From the NCBI GenBank assembly GCA_036741795.1, contig DAINRO010000025.1:1-29599 (forward strand): a stretch of DNA of 29,599 bases, written 5' to 3'. Of the stretch, positions 22,178 through 28,772 are shown piece after piece. Positions within the stretch are counted from its first letter, which is position 1. Each line of letters opens with the position of its first letter. A program made the translations under genes and the position numbers. The notes beneath the pieces are model-generated. The model was not told where the DNA came from. It was given only the letters and a program-made list of their open reading frames with translations, and made no database searches. The stretch comes from DATKKM01 sp036741795. GTDB lineage: Bacteria; Chloroflexota; Dehalococcoidia; SM23-28-2; RBG-16-64-32.

Positions 22178-23581
22178 CTACGACGCCGGCACGATGTTCC
22201 GGTTGAAGCGGAAGAAATTGTCCGGGTCGTACTGTGCCTTGATCTGCTGGAGGCGGGCGAAGGTGGCCGGCGGGTAGGCGTCGAGCAGGCGTTCCGGGTC
22301 GTCTTCCTGGACGAAGTTCACGTAGGCGCCTGTGCCCTCGCCGCGGATCTTCCCCCAGAGGTCCTCAGCCCAGTCGAAGTGCGGCTGCCGGTCCTCTTCC
22401 GGGTCGAGCCAGAGTCCCAGGACGAGGGTCATGAAGCGGGCGTCGCGGTGGGCGAACGCTGTCTCGTCGTTGGCGACCCGGCCGAACTCGCCGCCGAGAG
22501 GGCGCAGCTGGACGAAGGAGAAGGGGGAGCTGGCGTTGTCCACGGCCTCGAGGATGGACTCGATCGTGGCGTCGCTGATCTCGTTGGAGAACGACGAGCG
22601 GACGGCGGCCAGGTGCGGCTCCTCGGCCGGCGCCGTGTATTCGTAGATCACCGGGTAGGGCGCGGGCGCGACCGTGTCCGCGATCGGTTCGGCGAGGGCG
22701 CGGATCGGGGCCAGGACCTTCTCACCCTTGGCGATGCTGCTCGTCCAGACGACGTAGACGCTGATGCTGGGCTCACCGACGCGATGCTCGGGCACGAAGG
22801 GCGCGGGCGGGGCGTGCCCGACCTCGGTGATCGTGGTGAGGTCGTCGGGAGCATCGACGGCGTAGTCCAGGTAGGCGCGCAGCGTCTGCGCAGAAGACGG
22901 GAGCATGATCACGCCGGTGAGAACCTGGCCAACGGGAGCGAGGCGGAATTCGAACTCCGTGACGATGCCGAAGTTGCCGCCACCGCCGCGGATGGCCCAG
23001 AAGAGGTCCGGGTTCTCGTCGGGGCTGGCGACGACCTCATCGCCGTCGGCAGTGACGACGCGGGCGGACAGGAGGCTATCGATCGTCAGGCCGTACTTGC
23101 GGACCATCCAGCCGATGCCGCCGCCCGTCGTGAGGCCGGCGATACCCACGGAAGCAGTGTCGCCGGTGGTGAGGGCGAGGCCGTAGGCGTGGGCGGGCAT
23201 CATGATGTCGCGGGTGCGGGCGCCGGGCTGGACGCGGGCGATGCGCAGTTCGGGATCGATGTAAACGTCGTTGAGGCGCGAAAGGTCGATGACGAGGACG
23301 CCGTTGCCGACAGCGAGCCCGTGTACGGAGTGCCCACCGCTGCGGAGGGACACCTCCAGGTTGTTGTCGCGGGCGAACCGGACGACGGTAGGGACATCTC
23401 CGGCGGAAGCGACGCGGACGATGCCGACCGGGTAGTTGTCGAAGAGGAGGCTGGTCATGGTGCGAGCCTCGTCGAAGTCCGGGTGGCCGGGCTGGATAAC
23501 GTCGCCGGTGATGTTGGCGGAAAGGGCCTCGAAGTCGGGGCCGAACTGGATTGATGAGCGGGCCGGTGCTGCGATAGTCAT
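22178..23581 (-). CDS. FAD-binding oxidoreductase (berberine-bridge-enzyme-like, PCMH type)
   Basis: 467 residues. The FAD_binding_4 domain includes VSLRSGGHSVHG (78-88), where H84 matches the histidine that links covalently to FAD. GLTTGGGIGWM follows (149-159), and the C-terminal BBE motif is NFFRFNRNIVP. The second covalent site, normally Cys in a GxCxxVG stretch, is T142 in GDTASVG, so only mono-covalent flavin is expected, as in hexose and aclacinomycin-type relatives. Such enzymes oxidise alcohols, sugars or secondary metabolites with oxygen. No signal peptide is evident. AAAGGAG precedes the ATG with good spacing. The promoter region holds a 12-base direct repeat (23621 and 23651). Confidence 0.88.
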   Translation of the reverse strand: MTIAAPARSSIQFGPDFEALSANITGDVIQPGHPDFDEARTMTSLLFDNYPVGIVRVASAGDVPTVVRFARDNNLEVSLRSGGHSVHGLAVGNGVLVIDLSRLNDVYIDPELRIARVQPGARTRDIMMPAHAYGLALTTGDTASVGIAGLTTGGGIGWMVRKYGLTIDSLLSARVVTADGDEVVASPDENPDLFWAIRGGGGNFGIVTEFEFRLAPVGQVLTGVIMLPSSAQTLRAYLDYAVDAPDDLTTITEVGHAPPAPFVPEHRVGEPSISVYVVWTSSIAKGEKVLAPIRALAEPIADTVAPAPYPVIYEYTAPAEEPHLAAVRSSFSNEISDATIESILEAVDNASSPFSFVQLRPLGGEFGRVANDETAFAHRDARFMTLVLGLWLDPEEDRQPHFDWAEDLWGKIRGEGTGAYVNFVQEDDPERLLDAYPPATFARLQQIKAQYDPDNFFRFNRNIVPAS

Positions 23582-23620
23582 TTTCTGACTCCTTTCTGTG
23601 ATTCGCTGGAGTCAAGTTCG

Positions 23621-23662
23621 CACCTGCGCAAAGGCCGCGTTCCTAAATGACACCTACGCAAA
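23621..23662. repeat. Direct repeat CACCTRCGCAAA, two copies 30 bases apart
   Basis: CACCTGCGCAAA (23621-23632) and CACCTACGCAAA (23651-23662) differ at one base. Their 30-base spacing is close to three helical turns, so both face the same side of the DNA. They lie between divergent genes starting at 23581 (minus) and 23743 (plus). A shorter AACCCTNA repeat follows (23661 and 23671). A tandem-binding regulator is a reasonable guess. Confidence 0.45.
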
Positions 23663-23742
23663 CCCTCATGAACCCTAAAGCAACCTGATAAGATTCCTAT
23701 CTGGGCCAAAACGGGGGTTTTGGCTGCGATGGAGACGCGGTC

Positions 23743-24204
23743 ATGTTCAAGATCGATGGGGAACTGAAGGAATACGTCGAATCCGGTGTGGCGTGCCTGG
23801 TGGCCACGGGCAATGCTGAGGGCAGGCCGCTAGTGCGCATGGGTTGGGGCCCGAGCGTGCGGGAGGACGGCACTACGATCGACGTGTACCTTGAAACCGC
23901 CCGGGCGAGCGAGACACTTGCCAATCTCGAGGACAATGGCCGGATCGCGATGACCGTAGCGCACCCCGTGAACTACAGGTCAGCGCAGTTCAAGGGCACG
24001 TTCAAGAGCACCGGCAAGCCGACCGACGAGGAGCGCCAGCGTGTCGAGCAGCATCGTGGCGACTTCACGGTTTCGACGTCGCTGATCGGCGACCCCCCGG
24101 ACATCATCGCGAACCTGTGGCTGGATGATGTGGTTCGGATATCGTTCGAGGTGCACCAAGCATTCGACCAGACGCCCGGCCCGGAAGCGGGGAAGCCCCT
24201 GTGA
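23743..24204 (+). CDS. Pyridoxamine 5'-phosphate oxidase-like (split-barrel) protein
   Basis: 153 residues. The split-barrel flavin fold is indicated by the opening VESGVACLVATGNAEGRPLV, then MGWGPSVREDGTTIDVYL, LANLEDNGRIAMTVAHPV and RSAQFKGTFKSTG. This family covers FMN- or F420-binding reductases as well as non-enzymatic members; the core PLP-binding residues of true PdxH are not evident. GGAG with about eight bases spacing precedes the ATG. The stop overlaps the GTG of the next gene (GTGA), and that gene begins with a second split-barrel domain, so the two products probably form a heteromeric or sequential flavin unit. Confidence 0.8.
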   Translation: MFKIDGELKEYVESGVACLVATGNAEGRPLVRMGWGPSVREDGTTIDVYLETARASETLANLEDNGRIAMTVAHPVNYRSAQFKGTFKSTGKPTDEERQRVEQHRGDFTVSTSLIGDPPDIIANLWLDDVVRISFEVHQAFDQTPGPEAGKPL

Positions 24205-25538
24205 CTGCCCCGGCGAGAAGGTTCGCGCTCACCGATATCCCGTCGGCGTTCGAGGGAATAATCCCGGCCGCGATCGCGACGCTGGCCGATGATGGGACGC
24301 CGAACGTCACGTACATCTCGGTCGTGTATCCCGTCGACGACGATCACGTGGCGCTGTCACGCCAGTTCTTCAAGAAGACGGATGAGAACACGATCGCGAA
24401 CCCGTACGCCCAGGTGCTGCTGGTGGAGCCGGAAACCGGGCGGTTGTTCACCCTGGACCTGGTGTACGAGCGAACGGACACCGAGGGGCCGATGTTCGAG
24501 CGCATGCGGACGAAGCTCGACGCCGTATCGGCGCACGAGGGGATGACCAACGTGTTCAAGCTGAAGGGGACGGACATCTGCCGTGTCGAGGCGGTCATGC
24601 TGCTGGAGGGATTCGAGGACTGGGAGCCACAGCGCCGGGACGGGAAGCTGGAGCGCGTCGAGGAGATTTCTCGCCGGCTTTCAGACGCGGAGGATATGGA
24701 TGAGGTGCTATCCACCAGCCTTTGGGCGTGCACCGAAGCGCTGCATTACCCGAACGCCTTCATCATGCTCGTGGACGAGTCGGGCGAGAGGCTGTACACG
24801 GTGGCGAGCGCGGGATTCGCGTCCTCCGGCGCAGGCTCCGAGGTGAGGATCGGCGAGGGGCTCATCGGCGTGGCGGCGGAACGGCACCAGTCGGTCCGGG
24901 TGACGCACATGGGGCGCGAGCTTTCATACTCACAGGCGGCGCAACGGGAGCGTGGCCTGGGAGAGCAAGTAATCCCCCTGCCGAGACTGCGCGAGGTGCA
25001 GAGCATGATGGTTACGCCGATGCTGGCGCACCGTTCGCTGGTGGGGATGCTGTGCCTGCAGAGCGACAAGCCTGGGGCGTTCCGGGCCGCGGACGAGTGT
25101 GCTGTGGGAATCGTGGCGAACCAGATAGCGATGGCGCTGGTGGCGCTGCCGGCGCGAGAGGCGGCATCGGTGGAAGCGGAGGAGCGTGCGTGTGAGGAGG
25201 TCGCGGTGGAAGTGCGACACTACGCAGAGGACGACAGCGTGTTCCTGGACAATGAGTACCTGATTAAGGGCGTGGCAGGCGGCATCCTCTGGCGGCTGCT
25301 GCGGAACTACGATGAGACGGGGCGAAGCGACTTCAGCAACCGGGAGATCAGGCTGGACCAGACGCTGGAGCTACCGGACATCAAGGACAACCTGGAGGCG
25401 CGCCTGATCCTGCTGCGGAAGAGGCTGGAGGAGCGCTGCGATTACCTGCGGATTGAGAAGACGGCACGGGGGAGGTTCCGGCTGGTGGTGGACAGACCGC
25501 TGAACCTGGTGGGCGTGGAGGGCGGCGGACCTCTTTAG
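24201..25538 (+). CDS. PNPOx-like / GAF / C-terminal winged-helix-like signalling protein
   Basis: 445 residues from GTG 24201. Residues ~10-150 are a split-barrel flavin-type domain (IPAAIATLADDGTPNVTYIS, NPYAQVLLVEPETGR). Residues ~155-320 form a GAF domain, beginning ISRRLSDAEDMDEVLSTSL and containing IGEGLIGVAAERHQSVRV and VTPMLAHRSLVGMLCLQSDKP. After an acidic linker, residues ~345-440 contain GILWRLLRNYDETGRSDFSN and RLILLRKRLEERCDYLRIEKTARGRFRLVV, which look like a winged helix-turn-helix. It may be a cytoplasmic redox- or ligand-responsive regulator; this is inference, and no known system matches. There is no kinase or cyclase domain. It overlaps the upstream PNPOx gene by four bases and ends 12 bases from a convergent stop. 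Confidence 0.75.
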   Translation: MTAPARRFALTDIPSAFEGIIPAAIATLADDGTPNVTYISVVYPVDDDHVALSRQFFKKTDENTIANPYAQVLLVEPETGRLFTLDLVYERTDTEGPMFERMRTKLDAVSAHEGMTNVFKLKGTDICRVEAVMLLEGFEDWEPQRRDGKLERVEEISRRLSDAEDMDEVLSTSLWACTEALHYPNAFIMLVDESGERLYTVASAGFASSGAGSEVRIGEGLIGVAAERHQSVRVTHMGRELSYSQAAQRERGLGEQVIPLPRLREVQSMMVTPMLAHRSLVGMLCLQSDKPGAFRAADECAVGIVANQIAMALVALPAREAASVEAEERACEEVAVEVRHYAEDDSVFLDNEYLIKGVAGGILWRLLRNYDETGRSDFSNREIRLDQTLELPDIKDNLEARLILLRKRLEERCDYLRIEKTARGRFRLVVDRPLNLVGVEGGGPL

Positions 25539-25550
25539 AGCTACCCGGCT

Positions 25551-26660
25551 TCAGCCTTCCTTGAGGATCCTGAGGCAGAGCATCTTCGAAATGTTGAGGA
25601 GGAGGTGGGCGGCGATGGCCGGCTCGTCCTTAATCATTTTGCGGAGCTGGGCCTCGCTGAGGCTGAGGATGCGGACGCCGTCGGTGGCGGCGTAGACGTC
25701 GGCGCTGCGTGGGCGCTCCAGGAGAAAGGCCATCTCGCCGAAGACGTCACCCGGCGACATGACGGCTTGCACGGCATCGCCGTCGCGGACTTCGAGCGTG
25801 CCGTCGAGGACAACGAAAAGGTTGCGGGCGACTCCGCCCCTCTTGAGGATGCGGTCCCCGGCGCGGCACTCGATGATCGTGCTCTTGTCGAGGCAGCGCT
25901 CGGCCTCCTCCTCCGTGAAGCCATCAAGGGCCGAGACGCGGTTGGCTTCGAGTTCGGCGAGGGCGCTGCTAACTTCGTTCCAGTAATCCGCGGAAGTCGT
26001 ATGCACGCGGCTGGTGACGGCGGTGCCCTCGGCGAAGATGCGCCGGATGATGTCGGGGATTCTCTTATCATCGCCATAGTCGTGGTAGTACGGGGCCAGC
26101 GGGGAGTTCAGGCGACGGAAGTGGTCTATGTCTTCCACCACTGTGACGATCGGGATAAGGTAGCCGGCTTCGGCGCTGTTGATATTAGTTCGCGAGTAAG
26201 TGCGCATGCCGAGCCCGAGGTAGAGGTTGAGGAGGTGGGGTTCGCAATCGCCAAAGATGAGCTGGATGCGCCGTTCGGCGACCCAATCCCGGCCCGAGAC
26301 CATCATCTTGAAGAGCAGGTCGGTGCCACGGAGGTGGGGGCGGACCATGGCTCGCTCGCCGACGGCGATGGCGTCGGCGGGAAGTTCGGCGAGGAACGGG
26401 GCGAGGCTGTACTGGTCGATCATGCGCTGCGGGAAGGGCCCGTCGCCGCCCCAGGTCAGGCGGCCGGTGGCAACGACCTCGCCGTCAATCTCCGCGTAGG
26501 AGATGCGGGACTGTTCGTCGACGTCCTCGTAAAGCATCCGCCGGGCGTGGTCGGCGACGGACTGGTAACGGCCCATCTCTTCGACGTAGACGTCGTAGCG
26601 GAGGCGATAGACGGCCTCGCGTTCAGCGTCGGTTTCGGCGATGGCGATGCGGGGTTCCAT
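25551..26660 (-). CDS. FeeM/GNAT-like acyltransferase with C-terminal cyclic-nucleotide-binding domain
   Basis: 369 residues from ATG 26660; the frame reaching 26723 has no ribosome site, and a TACAAT lies eight bases before this ATG. Residues ~1-200 resemble N-acyl amino acid synthase FeeM and acyl-homoserine-lactone synthases in the GNAT superfamily: AEREAVYRLRYDVYVEEMG, AVGERAMVRPHLRG, and LIFGDCEPHLLNLYLGLGM. Residues ~255-369 are a Crp-type cyclic-nucleotide domain whose phosphate-binding cassette is intact (FGEMAFLLERPRSADV, E309 and R318), with no DNA-binding helix following. cAMP-gated acetyltransfer is known in mycobacterial Pat, where the domains are in the opposite order. A cAMP-gated acyl or acetyl transfer is inferred; substrate unknown. 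A cyclase lies 6 kb away. Confidence 0.82.
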   Translation of the reverse strand: MEPRIAIAETDAEREAVYRLRYDVYVEEMGRYQSVADHARRMLYEDVDEQSRISYAEIDGEVVATGRLTWGGDGPFPQRMIDQYSLAPFLAELPADAIAVGERAMVRPHLRGTDLLFKMMVSGRDWVAERRIQLIFGDCEPHLLNLYLGLGMRTYSRTNINSAEAGYLIPIVTVVEDIDHFRRLNSPLAPYYHDYGDDKRIPDIIRRIFAEGTAVTSRVHTTSADYWNEVSSALAELEANRVSALDGFTEEEAERCLDKSTIIECRAGDRILKRGGVARNLFVVLDGTLEVRDGDAVQAVMSPGDVFGEMAFLLERPRSADVYAATDGVRILSLSEAQLRKMIKDEPAIAAHLLLNISKMLCLRILKEG

Positions 26661-26668
26661 GATGCGGC

Positions 26669-26674
26669 ATTGTA
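26669..26674 (-). promoter_or_regulatory. -10 box TACAAT for near-leaderless acyltransferase start
   Basis: On the minus strand TACAAT is followed by eight bases and then the ATG at 26660, leaving an expected 5' leader of only one to three bases. No Shine-Dalgarno is present. Confidence 0.5.
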
Positions 26675-26758
26675 GCAAGTGGCGGCGGCAGAATGGCGAT
26701 TGGTGATCGGTTGCACTTCTCAAAAGGTGCGGGCTGGATTAGACTGCCAGCACCGGCG

Positions 26759-27154
26759 ATGGGCAACCAACAGTCGATCGAGATCATCCTTTTGAGGCAG
26801 TGGGCCAGTCACATGGCGACGCCGGTGTGGATCGCCGGGACACGTGGCGAGCTGTTGTACTACAACGAGCCAGCCGAGGCACTGTTAGGAAAGCGGTTCG
26901 ACGAGGCAGGTGAGATGCGCCTGCGTGATCTGCCGAAGATATTCGAGACTACGGCCCCGGACGGGACGCCAATTGCGGACGATAATCTACCGCTGGGGAT
27001 CGCCCTGACACGACGGGAACCTGCGCACCTGCGAGTACGGATTACGGCACTGGACGGAGTCCCGCGATTGCTGGATATCACCGCGGTTCCGCTGATTGTC
27101 CAGGGCGGCCAGTACCTCGGGGCGATGGCGATGTTCTGGGAGCCGCAGGAATGA
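26759..27154 (+). CDS. Small PAS-domain protein
   Basis: 131 residues from ATG 26759, essentially one PAS domain. An N-terminal helix (IEIILLRQWASHMATPVWIA) leads into the PAS core (GTRGELLYYNEPAEALLGKRF), a variable FG loop with TAPDGTPIADDNLPLG, and closing strands (RVRITALDGVPRLLDITAVPL and GAMAMFWEPQ). No kinase, cyclase or DNA-binding output is attached, so it probably works as a sensor subunit through protein contact. TAGACT (26740-26745) is a possible -10 box thirteen bases upstream, and there is no Shine-Dalgarno. Its stop overlaps the ATG of the metallo-hydrolase gene (ATGA). It is divergent from the cyclic-nucleotide acyltransferase across 98 bases. Confidence 0.78.
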   Translation: MGNQQSIEIILLRQWASHMATPVWIAGTRGELLYYNEPAEALLGKRFDEAGEMRLRDLPKIFETTAPDGTPIADDNLPLGIALTRREPAHLRVRITALDGVPRLLDITAVPLIVQGGQYLGAMAMFWEPQE

Positions 27155-27999
27155 AGGCGACGCTGCTGGGGGCGCGTGGCTCCTTCCCGCACATCGGGCC
27201 GGAGATGGTGCGTTACGGCGGGAATACGTCCTGTATCGAGGTACTGGGCGACGACGGTACGGTAATCATCCTGGACGCGGGAACGGGCGTGCGGAATGCG
27301 GCCTCCGCCGTGGACCCAAACGTGCGGCGGATCGATATTCTCCTCACCCACTTCCACATGGACCACTTGCAGGGGCTCGGATTTTTCCGGCCGCTGTTCG
27401 ATCCGAACATGGAAGTGCACATCTGGGGGCCACCTTCCACGACGATGACTCTGCACCGCCGATTGGCGCGCTATCTCTCGCCTCCGCTGTTCCCCGTGTG
27501 TATTCGTGACTTCACCTGCAAGCTGGAATTGCACGATGCGCCACGCCGAAAGTTCCAGTTGGGTGGGCTGGAGGTGACGTCGGACCTGGTGTGCCATCCG
27601 GGGCCGACTATGGGCTACAGGGTGGCCGAGGGGGATCACTCGATCGCATACATGCCGGACCACGAGGTGGTGCTGGGCTCGTCCGCGTTTCCAACGCTGC
27701 CGGTGTGGACGTCGGGATTGGGGCTGTGCAAGGAGGCGGACGTGCTTTTCCACGATTCGCAGTACGACGACGAGGAGTACGCGATGCGTGTCGGATGGGG
27801 GCACAGCACGCCCACTCATTCGGGGCAGTTCGCAGCGGAGGCAGGGGTGAAGAAGCTGGTGACGTTCCACCACGACCCGAACCACGACGACGGCAAGGTA
27901 GACGCGATGGTGGCGGACGCGGCGCGCGACGCTGACGGTGTGACGGTGGTCGGTGGCGCGGAGGGGGACGTGTACGAATTTGCGCTCACTGCGGTATGA
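27151..27999 (+). CDS. Metallo-beta-lactamase-fold hydrolase
   Basis: 282 residues. The metal motif is THFHMDH (H67, H69, D71, H72), followed by a later histidine in LVCHPGPTMGYRV, the bridging aspartate of ADVLFHDSQYDDEE and a final histidine in VTFHHDPNHDD. The opening GARGSFPHIGPEMVRYGGNT belongs to a PhnP-like group with the conserved YGGNTSC turn. Members of this branch include cyclic phosphodiesterases and nucleases. A class II cAMP phosphodiesterase motif is similar (HxHLDH) but not identical, so cAMP hydrolysis is a hypothesis only. It sits in the middle of a three-gene operon with ATGA overlaps at both ends. Confidence 0.83.
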   Translation: MKATLLGARGSFPHIGPEMVRYGGNTSCIEVLGDDGTVIILDAGTGVRNAASAVDPNVRRIDILLTHFHMDHLQGLGFFRPLFDPNMEVHIWGPPSTTMTLHRRLARYLSPPLFPVCIRDFTCKLELHDAPRRKFQLGGLEVTSDLVCHPGPTMGYRVAEGDHSIAYMPDHEVVLGSSAFPTLPVWTSGLGLCKEADVLFHDSQYDDEEYAMRVGWGHSTPTHSGQFAAEAGVKKLVTFHHDPNHDDGKVDAMVADAARDADGVTVVGGAEGDVYEFALTAV

Positions 28000-28745
28000 C
28001 CGCCGACGGGCCGAAGCTGTACAACGAACTTGCCGGGTGGTACCACCTGCTAACCGCCCCCGAGGACTACGAGGAGGAGGCGGCGTTCTATTCGAATCTG
28101 CTACGGGAAGCGACGGACGGCGAGCTGAAAACGGTGCTGGAACTGGGGAGTGGGGGCGGGAACAATGCGCTGTACATGAAGGCAAACTTCGAGATGGTGC
28201 TAACGGACCTGTCGGAGGAGATGCTTGCGCTAAGCCAGACGATCAACCCGGACCTTGAGCACATCCAAGGGGACATGCGGACGCTGCGGCTGGGGCGCAC
28301 TTTCGACGCGGTGTTTGTGCACGACGCGGTGTGCTACATGACGACCGAGGAAGATCTCCAGTCGGCCATTGAGACGGCGGCGGCACATTGCAGGGACGGC
28401 GGAGGAGTGGTGATAGCGCCGGACTACGTACGGGAGACTTTCCGGGAGTCGAACGACACAGGCGGGCATGATGGGGCAGATGGGCGGGGTCTCCGGTACA
28501 TGGAGTGGTGCCGTGATCCAGGGGACGGCAGCACGGCGTATGTCACCGACTTCGCGTACATGCTGCGCGAAGCGGACGGATCGGTCCGGGTGGTCCACGA
28601 CAGGCACGTGGATGGGCTCTTCCCGCGAGCGACGTGGCTACGGCTGATGGAGGGGTGGGGGTTGGAGACGCGGGTTACGCCGCTAGTGCATTCGGAGGTG
28701 GAGCCGGGCGTGCACGAGGTGTTCGTGGGCAGGAAGCGCCGGTAA
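27996..28745 (+). CDS. Class I SAM-dependent methyltransferase
   Basis: 249 residues. Motif I is VLELGSGGGNNAL, with an acidic end of strand 2 (MVLTDLSEEML), then QGDMRTLRLGRTFDAVFVHDAV and DGGGVVIAPDYV. The fold is complete. An insert of about 30 Gly/Asp-rich residues (ESNDTGGHDGADGRG) comes before the last strands. The substrate cannot be read. The ATG overlaps the stop of the metallo-hydrolase gene (ATGA), so it is translationally coupled as the last gene of the PAS operon. It faces the SDR gene, with 27 bases between the two stops. Confidence 0.82.
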   Translation: MTADGPKLYNELAGWYHLLTAPEDYEEEAAFYSNLLREATDGELKTVLELGSGGGNNALYMKANFEMVLTDLSEEMLALSQTINPDLEHIQGDMRTLRLGRTFDAVFVHDAVCYMTTEEDLQSAIETAAAHCRDGGGVVIAPDYVRETFRESNDTGGHDGADGRGLRYMEWCRDPGDGSTAYVTDFAYMLREADGSVRVVHDRHVDGLFPRATWLRLMEGWGLETRVTPLVHSEVEPGVHEVFVGRKRR

Positions 28746-28772
28746 GGCTCAATCGAAAGGATAGCGGTTGCT

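Noticed and set aside
21941..23554. 537-codon frame on the plus strand
   Set aside because: It runs antisense to the FAD oxidoreductase, which has clear conserved motifs. The product is rich in Asp, Gly, Val and Arg without a recognisable fold, as expected of GC-rich antisense shadow.
25605..26675. 356-codon frame on the plus strand
   Set aside because: Antisense to the acyltransferase with a cyclic-nucleotide domain; shadow composition and no motif.
26860..28185. 441-codon frame on the minus strand
   Set aside because: Antisense to the PAS, metallo-hydrolase and methyltransferase genes; the product is Arg/His/Pro-rich and spans three real genes.
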